From: an uncultured bacterium
GTDB lineage: Bacteria; Verrucomicrobiota; Lentisphaeria; Oligosphaerales; Oligosphaeraceae
Direction: 5' to 3'
Assembly (NCBI GenBank): GCA_900548225.1
Contig: URJM01000034.1
Span: forward strand, 1-21,795
Length of the DNA stretch: 21,795 nucleotides
A program made the translations under genes and the position numbers. Each line of letters starts with the position of its first letter. Positions within the stretch are counted from its first letter, which is position 1. The notes under the pieces are model-generated. The model was not told the origin of the DNA, did not search any database, and worked only from the letters and a program-made list of their open reading frames with translations. Below, piece by piece: positions 15,761 to 21,795 of the stretch.

Positions 15761-16025
15761 TTAATGGTGCTAAACGCAAAAAAAGTGAAAGTGCCGGTGT
15801 TTTGAGGTCGCCAGGACCCATATTTCGCCACATCAGGGCGGTAGACAAGAGGAGGCATGGCTTTCAGCAGCCTGTACATCGGGCTATTCATCTGTAGCCC
15901 GTGGCTTACGCACTCTCTGCATCCCCTTCCCAAATGAGGTTTAATCTAATCCTCCTTCAGATGCTCTCAAGTGACCCGCGCATTTTCCTTGCCCAAGCCA
16001 ATGCAAATGATGGGAAGCTGGAATT
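15761..16025. other. Divergent intergenic region between the esterase gene and repeat locus 4
   Basis: No convincing gene is seen. A minus-strand reading frame at 15748-15933 (61 codons) overlaps the esterase start in another frame and has no recognisable domain. A 6-bp inverted repeat, GGGCTA (15881-15886) and TAGCCC (15895-15900) with an 8-nt spacer, sits in sequence reading TAGCCCGTGGC. A poly-A run near 15779-15785 (minus strand T-rich) lies just upstream of the esterase. Confidence 0.5.
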
Positions 16026-16252
16026 GCACTCTCCTCCCTCCTCCCTACCTTACAGGCGCGCTCGAGCGCGCCATCCACGCACTTCTCCCTCCCCTCTCCT
16101 CCCTACTCTCTACTCCTTACTTTGGACGCCCACTGCAAAGTGTCCACGCACTATCTTCTTCTCTCTCCTCCCTCCTCCTTACTTTGGATGCCCACTGCAA
16201 AGTGTCCACGCACTATCTTCTTCTCTCTTCTCCCTACTCTCTACTCACCATT
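16026..16252 (+). repeat. Repeat locus 4: perfect GC palindrome and 62-bp tandem duplication
   Basis: Pyrimidine tract, then the perfect 18-bp palindrome GGCGCGCTCGAGCGCGCC at 16055-16072, then ATCCACGCACT and a second tract ending CTACTCTCTAC. Two tandem copies of a 62-bp unit follow, starting at 16115 and 16177. Each unit holds the second palindrome type (GGA[C/T]GCC-CACTGCAAAGTG-TCC), CCACGCACT and the tract ATCTTCTTCTCTC. The sequence CCCTACCTTACA just before the GC palindrome is shared with locus 3. It lies about 110 bp upstream of the aroF start. Confidence 0.9.
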
Positions 16253-16363
16253 AAATTATTGTGAATTCCGTGCATAAGTGTGCAGGCTGCGTTCCCTTCC
16301 TGTTTTTCGGCATAATCCGAGGCGTCCGTCCTGTGCATTGTGCGGGCAAATGAGTCACTCTCC
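16253..16363 (+). promoter_or_regulatory. Leader of the aro operon (probable promoter region)
   Basis: A 111-nt stretch between the repeat and the aroF ATG. CATAAT at 16311-16316 is a fair -10 match but no good -35 lies 16-18 nt upstream; an AT-rich stretch ATTAAATTATTG at 16250-16261 is an alternative. No leader peptide rich in aromatic codons, T-box or attenuator hairpin is visible, so transcriptional attenuation is not supported. No SD is seen before the ATG (context ACTCTCC). Confidence 0.35.
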
Positions 16364-17383
16364 ATGATAGTCATATTGAAGGAAAATCCAGATGCCGTGC
16401 AGCTGGAGAATCTGATTACCTGGCTGAAGAGCCAGGGGCTTGAGATCCACGCATCCGAAGGCAAGCACCAGAAGATTTTGGGGTTGGTTGGAGACACCTC
16501 GCGTGTCGACATCGACCTCATCAGCGCCCTGGACATTGTCGACGAGGTCAAGCGCGTCCAGGATCCCTACAAGGCCGCCAACAGGAAATTTCATCCTGAG
16601 GACACGGTCATTACCCTTCCGAACGGCGTCAAGATAGGCGGCGGCAACTTTGCCTTGATTGCGGGGCCATGTTCTGTGGAAAGCGAGGAGCAGATTTGCT
16701 CCGTTGCGGCGGCTGTGAAGGCGTCGGGCGCCAACATCCTGCGGGGTGGCGCGTTCAAGCCGCGCACGTCCCCCTACTCCTTCCAGGGAATGCGTGAAAA
16801 GGGAATCAAGCTGTTGCTTGAGGCCCGCAGGGAGACAGGGCTCCCGGTAGTCACCGAAATCATGGACATCTCCCAGCTTCCCCTCTTTGATGAAATCGAC
16901 ATCATCCAGGTGGGCGCCAGAAACATGCAGAACTTCGAGCTACTCCACGCGCTCGCCCATGTCAACAAGCCAATCCTGTTGAAGCGCGGCCTTGCGAACA
17001 CCTATCAGGAGCTGCTTATGAGCGCAGAACACATCATGTCCGGGGGCAACGCCCAGGTCATCCTCTGCGAACGTGGCATCCGGACCTTTGAGACATACAC
17101 CAGGAATACGCAGGATTTGGCCGCGGTCCCTGTCCTCCATAAACTCTCCCACCTGCCCGTAATCGTCGACCCAAGCCATGCATCAGGGCGTTCCTGGCTG
17201 GTGCCAAACATGGCCGTGGCCGCAGCCGCCTGCGGGGCGGACGGACTGATCATCGAAGTCCACAACGACCCGGAGCACGCCTGGTGCGACGGGCCGCAGT
17301 CCATCACGCCGGAGGTCTTCGCGGAGACAGTCCCGAAGATTGCCGCCGTGCGCAGTGTCCTTGGCTTTGGAGGCATGCAATGA
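16364..17383 (+). CDS. aroF: 3-deoxy-D-arabino-heptulosonate-7-phosphate (DAHP) synthase, type I-beta
   Basis: A 339-residue enzyme joining phosphoenolpyruvate and erythrose 4-phosphate, the first shikimate-pathway step. An N-terminal ferredoxin/ACT-like domain covers 1-80 (starting MIVILK, ending FHPEDTVI) as in the Thermotoga enzyme, where it mediates feedback inhibition by tyrosine and phenylalanine. The catalytic barrel follows, with GPCSVES (101-107), LRGGAFKPRTSPYSFQG (126-142), IIQVGARNMQNF, ILLKRG and DPSHASGR. I chose ATG 16364 because related proteins begin MIVxLK; an in-frame ATG at 16340 would add eight unmatched residues. Its stop overlaps the tyrA start as ATGA. Feedback control here is inferred from the domain. 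Confidence 0.96.
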   Translation: MIVILKENPDAVQLENLITWLKSQGLEIHASEGKHQKILGLVGDTSRVDIDLISALDIVDEVKRVQDPYKAANRKFHPEDTVITLPNGVKIGGGNFALIAGPCSVESEEQICSVAAAVKASGANILRGGAFKPRTSPYSFQGMREKGIKLLLEARRETGLPVVTEIMDISQLPLFDEIDIIQVGARNMQNFELLHALAHVNKPILLKRGLANTYQELLMSAEHIMSGGNAQVILCERGIRTFETYTRNTQDLAAVPVLHKLSHLPVIVDPSHASGRSWLVPNMAVAAAACGADGLIIEVHNDPEHAWCDGPQSITPEVFAETVPKIAAVRSVLGFGGMQ

Positions 17384-18240
17384 GGATCGGCATCGTCGGA
17401 CTCGGGCTTATCGGAGGATCCCTGGCACGTGGAATCAAGGCGCAGGGAAGGCATCAGGTCTTCGGATATGACACCCAGGAGGACGTGCGCCTCCGCGCAC
17501 GCCTGGTCAACGCCGTGGACGGGGAGCTCACCCCCGAACTCCTGCCCACGCTGGACATGGTAATACTGGCGGTCTACCCACAGGGAACCGTCGACTGGCT
17601 GGAGGAGCATGCCGCCGAATTGCGCAGGGGGACGATTGTCCTGGACACCTGCGGCGTCAAGCGCTTTGTCTGCAACCAGGCGGCCGCACTGTGCCGCGAA
17701 CACGGGCTTCTCTTCCTGGGCGGGCACCCAATGGCGGGCATCGAACGCTCCGGCTTCGAGGCATCCATGGGTAATCTCTTCAACCAGGCATCCATGATTC
17801 TGGTCCCTTCGGAGGGCACTCCCATCGAAATCCTGGAGACGGCAAAGCGCTTCTTCCTGGACCTGGGGTTCGGCGCAGTCAAATTCGCCACCGCAGAGGA
17901 ACACGACCGGATCATCGCATATACCAGCCAGCTCGCGCATATCCTCGCCAGCGCGTATGTCCAGTCGCCTACGGCATTGGAACATAGCGGATTCTCCGCC
18001 GGCTCATTCAGGGATATGACCAGGGTCGCAACACTCCAGGAAACAATGTGGACGGAGCTCTTCCTGGACAACCAGGACGACCTCCTCAGGGAACTCGACA
18101 ACGTCATCGGCAATCTCAATGCCTTCAGAAAGGCACTTGCGGAAAAGGACGCGGGCGCACTTTGCCTCCTTCTGCGGAAGGGACGCGAGGCCAAGGCAAA
18201 GGTCAACGCACTCCCGAAGACCCCATACTCTCTCTTCTAG
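17380..18240 (+). CDS. tyrA: Prephenate dehydrogenase
   Basis: A 286-residue NAD(P)-dependent enzyme of the tyrosine branch that oxidatively decarboxylates prephenate (or arogenate). A Rossmann nucleotide site lies at the N terminus (GLGLIGGS, 7-14), with VILAVYP (61-67), DTCGVK (89-94) and the catalytic-histidine motif GGHPMAG (H116). The helical C-terminal dimerisation domain includes TSQLAHILASAYV and FSAGSFRDMTRVA. There is no C-terminal ACT domain, so tyrosine control must act elsewhere, perhaps on AroF. ATG 17380 overlaps the aroF stop, which fixes the start. Prephenate versus arogenate preference is not resolved. Next gene after 27 nt. Confidence 0.95.
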   Translation: MRIGIVGLGLIGGSLARGIKAQGRHQVFGYDTQEDVRLRARLVNAVDGELTPELLPTLDMVILAVYPQGTVDWLEEHAAELRRGTIVLDTCGVKRFVCNQAAALCREHGLLFLGGHPMAGIERSGFEASMGNLFNQASMILVPSEGTPIEILETAKRFFLDLGFGAVKFATAEEHDRIIAYTSQLAHILASAYVQSPTALEHSGFSAGSFRDMTRVATLQETMWTELFLDNQDDLLRELDNVIGNLNAFRKALAEKDAGALCLLLRKGREAKAKVNALPKTPYSLF

Positions 18241-18267
18241 CACATATTCCTACGGGCAGGACTGCAA

Positions 18268-19320
18268 ATGCAACCCAGGCAGGAGATACAAGTCAATGCC
18301 TCCCGAGGCGCCTACAAGGTCCTCATCGGGCGCGGCATCCTCCGGGAGGAGCTGCCCCGTGCCGTCGCCGGCACTGGAGCCTCCAGGGTGGCGGTCTTCG
18401 CCGACAGCAATGTCGCGCCACTCCACCTGGGACACATCCTGGAGTTGCTTCCGGACGCGGCCGCCCACGTCTTCCCCGCCGGGGAATCCTCCAAGAATCT
18501 TGGCACGATTTCGGAGCTGCTGGGGTTTCTTGCGGAGAACCAGTTCACCCGCAAGGACATTGTGATTGCCCTGGGCGGCGGTGTCACGGGAGACATGGCG
18601 GGCTTCACTGCCGCAGTCTATCTCAGGGGAATCCGCTTCATCCAGGTGCCGACGACGATGCTTGCCGCCATCGACTCCTCCGTGGGAGGCAAGACAGGCG
18701 TCGACCTCCCGCAGGGCAAGAATCTCGTCGGCGCATTCTGGCAGCCCACGGCAGTCCTCTGCGACACCGCATTGCTTGACACGCTTCCAGAACGCATCCT
18801 CTTCGACGGCATGGCCGAGGCGGTCAAATACGGCGTCATACGGGACGAGGCGCTCTTCGGAATGCTTGACAGCGACGGATGCCTTGACGGCCATCTCCAG
18901 GAGGTGGTCGCGCAATGTGTCAGAATCAAGGCGGAAATCGTCTCACGGGACGAATTTGACCGGGGGGACCGCGCTCTTCTGAATTTTGGCCACACGGTGG
19001 GGCACGCCGTGGAGGCCCGGAGCGGTTTTGCAATCTCCCATGGCGAGGCGGTGGCCATCGGCATGGTCGCAATGACGCGCATCGCAGAGGTGCGCGGATG
19101 GTGCGCCTCCGGAACGTCGGAACGCCTCGTCCATGCGCTGAAACGCTACAGACTCCCCACGGAACTCCCCTTCGGGTGGAAGGAGTTGGCCGATATCATG
19201 CTTCATGACAAGAAGCGCAGCGGCGATGCTATCACAATCGTCGTCCCTGAATGCATCGGCCGATGCGTGAGGCGCGAGATTCCCGTCAAGATGCTGTCCG
19301 AGGGGCTGATGACGCGATGA
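18268..19320 (+). CDS. aroB: 3-dehydroquinate synthase
   Basis: A 350-residue NAD- and metal-dependent enzyme that cyclises DAHP to 3-dehydroquinate, the second shikimate step. The signature LGGGVTGDMAGFTAA (102-116), the loop VPTTMLAAIDSSVGGKTGVD (127-146) and NLVGAFWQP (152-160) are intact. Metal ligands appear as E184 (GMAEAVKYG), H242 (NFGHTVGHAVE) and H258 (ISHGEAVAIGM), with the 16-residue spacing expected between the histidines. Length is standard. The ATG follows GGGCAGGACTGCAA, one of the few purine-rich leaders here. Its stop overlaps the aroA ATG. Confidence 0.96.
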   Translation: MQPRQEIQVNASRGAYKVLIGRGILREELPRAVAGTGASRVAVFADSNVAPLHLGHILELLPDAAAHVFPAGESSKNLGTISELLGFLAENQFTRKDIVIALGGGVTGDMAGFTAAVYLRGIRFIQVPTTMLAAIDSSVGGKTGVDLPQGKNLVGAFWQPTAVLCDTALLDTLPERILFDGMAEAVKYGVIRDEALFGMLDSDGCLDGHLQEVVAQCVRIKAEIVSRDEFDRGDRALLNFGHTVGHAVEARSGFAISHGEAVAIGMVAMTRIAEVRGWCASGTSERLVHALKRYRLPTELPFGWKELADIMLHDKKRSGDAITIVVPECIGRCVRREIPVKMLSEGLMTR

Positions 19321-20543
19321 GGGAACTGGTTCTCCACAATAGCCCGTGGCGCGGCCGCGTTGAGATTCCATCCTCGAAGTCGGTGGCGCACAGGCTCCTG
19401 GTCTGCGCGGCGCTCTCAAAAACACCGCTGGATGCAATCCGCATCCTCGGAACCCCCTCCCAGGATGTCAATGCAACAAAAAGCTGCCTCGATACTTTGA
19501 TGGCGGAGGGGGCTCCGGTCCTGGATTGCGGCGAGTCCGGAACGACCCTGAGGTTCATGCTGCCCGTCGCCGCCGCCCTGGGCAAGGGCGCGACATTCAT
19601 TGGGCATGGACGGCTCCCGGAACGCCCAATCGCCCCAATTCTCGATGCCCTCGCCGCACACGGAGTCACGGCAACCGGCAACCGACTGCCGCTGACAATC
19701 CGGGGGAGGCTTGCGGGCGGCGAATTCACCCTGCCGGGGGATGTGTCGTCGCAATTCATCTCGGGAATGCTGCTGGCACTTCCCATGACGGGGCGCGCCT
19801 CGTCCATCACTCTCTCGACTCCACTGGAATCGCAGGACTATGTCCGCCTGACTATTGCCGCCATGTCCGCCTTTGGCGTGCGGGTCTCCTCCACGGAGAG
19901 AGGCTTCCGCGTCGAGGGCGCCAGTGGCTACACTGCCTTGAAGGATGGGATGACCGTCGAAGGCGACTGGTCCAGCGCGGCATTCCCAATGGTCGCGGCC
20001 GCTCTTGGCGGCGACGGGCTGGCCCTCGCAAATCTCGACCTGGAGTCGCCGCAGGGGGACCGCCGGATTGTGGAGCTTCTCCGCACTTTCGGAGCCCGCG
20101 TCCTGCAGGAGGATGGTCTGGTGAAGGTCTTCCCCGGAAGGCTGGCCGCGGTGCCGGAGATAGATGTCAGGGCCATCCCGGACATGGTTCCCGCCCTTGC
20201 GGTGGTCGCGGGTGTTGCGGCGGGCACTACGCGCTTCGTCAACGCCTCAAGGCTCCGCCTGAAGGAGTCCGACCGGCTGGAGGCAACCCGGGCGATGATT
20301 ACGGCGCTGGGAGGACACGCCACTGTCGAAGACGATACGCTGACGGTGGACGGAGTGTCCGCATATCGCGGTGGACGGGTGGATGGCGTGAACGACCACC
20401 GCATCGTCATGGCCGCCGCCGCAGCAGCAGTGGCGGCTACAGGCCCAGTCCACATTACGGACGCGGAAGCCTGCGCAAAGTCCTGGCCAGATTTCTGGAC
20501 AACACGGAGTATGGCGACAAACGAGGAGGTCAAGACAGCATGA
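19317..20543 (+). CDS. aroA: 5-enolpyruvylshikimate-3-phosphate synthase
   Basis: A 408-residue EPSP synthase transferring enolpyruvyl from PEP to shikimate 3-phosphate. Features in order: SSKSVAHRLLVCAAL (K21-S22 binding site), LDCGESGTTLRFMLP (PEP loop; the usual NxGTxxR appears as ESGTTLR), LTIRGRL, SSQFISGMLLALP, EGDWSSAAFPMVAAAL, LRLKESDRL and GVNDHRIVMA. It is a little shorter than the usual 425-440 residues. The ATG at 19317 overlaps the aroB stop (ATGA), and its own stop overlaps aroC the same way. The glutamate in place of asparagine in the PEP loop may bear on inhibitor class, but that is inference. Confidence 0.95.
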   Translation: MRELVLHNSPWRGRVEIPSSKSVAHRLLVCAALSKTPLDAIRILGTPSQDVNATKSCLDTLMAEGAPVLDCGESGTTLRFMLPVAAALGKGATFIGHGRLPERPIAPILDALAAHGVTATGNRLPLTIRGRLAGGEFTLPGDVSSQFISGMLLALPMTGRASSITLSTPLESQDYVRLTIAAMSAFGVRVSSTERGFRVEGASGYTALKDGMTVEGDWSSAAFPMVAAALGGDGLALANLDLESPQGDRRIVELLRTFGARVLQEDGLVKVFPGRLAAVPEIDVRAIPDMVPALAVVAGVAAGTTRFVNASRLRLKESDRLEATRAMITALGGHATVEDDTLTVDGVSAYRGGRVDGVNDHRIVMAAAAAAVAATGPVHITDAEACAKSWPDFWTTRSMATNEEVKTA

Positions 20544-21613
20544 ATTCATACGGTGAAAGAATCCGCCTGACTATCTTCGGCGAATCCCACGGACCCGCAA
20601 TCGGGTGCGTCCTGGAAGGACTCCCCCCGGGAACCAGGCTCGACCAGGAGAAGCTGCGTAGATTCCTGGCAAGACGCGCCCCGGGACAAGGCACGCTCAC
20701 TACGCTGCGAAAGGAGGACGACATCCCGGAATTCCTCTCGGGAATCCAGGACGGCGTCCTGACGGGGGCAGCCCTCTGCGCAATCATCCGAAACACCGAC
20801 CAACACTCGAATGACTACGCAAATCTAAGGGATGTCCCCAGACCCGGGCACGCAGACTATCCGGCATCCGTCAAATACCATGGATACAACGACATCCGAG
20901 GAGGGGGAATCTTCTCCGGACGCCTCACGGCGCCTCTCTGCATCGCGGGGGGGATCGTACTGCAACTCCTGGAGGCAAAGGGCATCAGGGTCGGCGCACA
21001 TATCGCACAAATCGGGGATGCTCTCGATACGCCTTTCAATCCAATCAATGTGACTGCGGCGCAATTCGATGAACTCGACGAAAAAGGATTCCCGGCTATC
21101 GATGACAACGCCGCAGGGTCAATGATGGATTGTATCGAAAACGCCAGAATGGCGGGAGACTCCATCGGAGGGGCGGTGGAATGCGCCGCCATCGGAGTGC
21201 CGGCAGGAATCGGAGACCCAATGTTCGGTGGACTGGAAAACAGAATAGCGCAGGCCGTCTTCGGAATTCCCGCTGTAAAGGCCGTCTCCTTCGGAATCGG
21301 AACAGAGGTGGCACGCCTGCACGGTAGCGAAAATAATGATGAGTATTACTTTGACAAAACAGGTCATATAAGGACAAAAACGAATAATTGCGGCGGCGTC
21401 CTCGGGGGTATCTCAACTGGTATGCCGATTCTGTTCAAGGCATTCTTCAAACCGACGCCATCCATCTCACGCGAACAGTCAAGCGTCAGCCTCTCAAAGG
21501 GCGAAGATGTGCCTCTCACTGTCACAGGACGCCACGACCCATGCATCGCCGTCCGGGCACTCCCAGTCGTTATCGCGGCAACCGCACTCGCACTCTACGA
21601 GAGTAGGGAGTAG
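20540..21613 (+). CDS. aroC: Chorismate synthase with repeat-derived C terminus
   Basis: A 357-residue FMN-dependent lyase forming chorismate from EPSP, the last common step. Family motifs: FGESHGPAIGCVLEG (13-27), RRAPGQGTLTT, DVPRPGHADYPA with KYHGYNDIRGGGIFSGR, TNNCGGVLGGISTGMP, FKPTPSIS and GRHDPCIAVRALPV. The ATG overlaps the aroA stop. The last codons GAG AGT AGG GAG TAG lie in the polypurine end of repeat locus 5, so the final three or four residues (SRE) and the stop come from the repeat. Relatives often continue another 10-25 residues past this helix, so a non-essential tail was probably lost; all active-site motifs remain. Confidence 0.95.
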   Translation: MNSYGERIRLTIFGESHGPAIGCVLEGLPPGTRLDQEKLRRFLARRAPGQGTLTTLRKEDDIPEFLSGIQDGVLTGAALCAIIRNTDQHSNDYANLRDVPRPGHADYPASVKYHGYNDIRGGGIFSGRLTAPLCIAGGIVLQLLEAKGIRVGAHIAQIGDALDTPFNPINVTAAQFDELDEKGFPAIDDNAAGSMMDCIENARMAGDSIGGAVECAAIGVPAGIGDPMFGGLENRIAQAVFGIPAVKAVSFGIGTEVARLHGSENNDEYYFDKTGHIRTKTNNCGGVLGGISTGMPILFKAFFKPTPSISREQSSVSLSKGEDVPLTVTGRHDPCIAVRALPVVIAATALALYESRE

Positions 21614-21683
21614 GGAGAAGAAGGTAGGGAAAAGTGCGTGGTTGGCGCGCGTGGGCGCGCCCGCACGGCAGAAACGCCGTGCG
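21599..21683 (-). repeat. Repeat locus 5: polypurine tract, GC palindrome, variable hairpin
   Basis: On the plus strand: GAGAGTAGGGAGTAGGGAG..., GTGCGTGG (complement of the CCACGCAC box), the GC palindrome at 21644-21661 (GGCGCGC-GTGG-GCGCGCC), then a hairpin at 21662-21683 (CGCACGGC, loop AGAAAC, GCCGTGCG). Read on the minus strand the order is hairpin, palindrome, box, tract, exactly as in loci 1 and 2, and the loop becomes GTTTCT as at 7634-7639. Its tract overlaps the end of aroC. Confidence 0.9.
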
Positions 21684-21702
21684 TACATTGAGGAGGGTAT
21701 GG

Positions 21703-21776
21703 ACCACGAATATCTTTTTTCATGAGTCGGTGTCACTGATATTTCCATATTTCGTGTGTTTCGTGTATTTCGTGGT
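21703..21776. repeat. Inverted repeat with three tandem TTTCGTG-type 9-mers
   Basis: Three head-to-tail 9-mers lie at 21750-21776: TTTCGTGTG, TTTCGTGTA, TTTCGTGGT. The last is inverted relative to ACCACGAA at 21703-21710, giving an inverted repeat about 73 nt wide. No gene is visible from 21614 to the window end. Confidence 0.6.
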
Positions 21777-21795
21777 TATGACTGTTTTGTCATTT

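Noticed and set aside
15748..15933. 61-codon minus-strand ORF before the esterase gene
   Set aside because: It overlaps the esterase start in another frame, and has no family match I recognise and no SD; more likely leader or repeat remnant.
16026..16252. Integron attC-type cassettes
   Set aside because: Palindromes lack the R'/R'' core sites (GTTRRRY), no cassette ORFs lie between them and no integrase is present.
16253..16363. Attenuator or T-box controlling the aro operon
   Set aside because: No leader peptide with aromatic codons, no T-box sequence and no terminator hairpin can be seen.
17005..17985. Minus-strand ORF spanning the aroF-tyrA junction
   Set aside because: It is antisense to two confidently identified enzymes and has no recognisable domain.
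19526..21613. A single 695-codon plus-strand ORF starting inside aroA
   Set aside because: Its first part is an out-of-frame reading of aroA; only the portion from 20540 encodes a protein, AroC.

Overview
The window is a high-GC (roughly 60% by eye), gene-dense stretch of a Gram-negative bacterial chromosome. Gram-negative character follows from a Kdo transferase (WaaA) and a WaaP/KdkA-like kinase. The mix of a type I-beta DAHP synthase, a GH36 alpha-galactosidase, a sialate O-acetylesterase-like SGNH protein, pyrimidine-rich leaders with weak Shine-Dalgarno (SD) sequences, and abundant dispersed palindromic repeats would fit a gut or anaerobic member of the PVC group (Lentisphaerae/Kiritimatiellota-like). 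That assignment is an inference; no rRNA is present to prove it.

Layout. 1-158: part of a repeat array. 163-7535 (+): HAD phosphatase, small polytopic membrane protein, waaA, hrpB and a GH36 alpha-galactosidase, closely spaced or overlapping, probably one transcript. 7536-7874: a long hairpin, a second repeat locus and a terminator-like hairpin. 7875-8001: tRNA-Tyr(GTA) and its terminator. 8109-10483 (+): an unrecognised protein, a TetR/AcrR regulator overlapping a lipopolysaccharide-kinase-like protein, and tRNA-Gly(CCC). 10515-12976 (+): a YraN-type nuclease-fold protein, a NYN + OST-HTH (LOTUS) protein, and an overlapping M15/Hedgehog-fold putative peptidase whose stop codon lies in repeat DNA. 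12966-13186: third repeat locus. 13261-13716 (+): Fur-family regulator, convergent with a sialate O-acetylesterase-like protein (13775-15760, -). 15761-16363: divergent intergenic region with a fourth repeat locus. 16364-21613 (+): aroF-tyrA-aroB-aroA-aroC, with ATGA overlaps at three of its four junctions. 21599-21795: fifth repeat locus, which also supplies the aroC stop codon, followed by a tandem 9-mer.

How the genes work together. The aro block encodes the first step (AroF), second step (AroB) and last two steps (AroA, AroC) of the shikimate pathway plus the tyrosine-branch dehydrogenase TyrA; dehydroquinase, shikimate dehydrogenase and shikimate kinase must be elsewhere. WaaA and the kinase-like protein point to lipid A/Kdo core assembly. 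The GH36 enzyme and the esterase point to glycan use.

The most unusual feature is the repeat family. It has five loci in under 22 kb, built from interchangeable cassettes: a GC-rich palindrome, a conserved CCACGCACT box, then a 25-45 nt pure pyrimidine tract ending near CTACTCTCTAC. Neighbouring hairpins differ in stem sequence between loci but mostly keep their pairing. Two loci fuse onto the 3' ends of genes and provide the stop codon; one abuts a start codon. No transposase that could mobilise the family is in the window.
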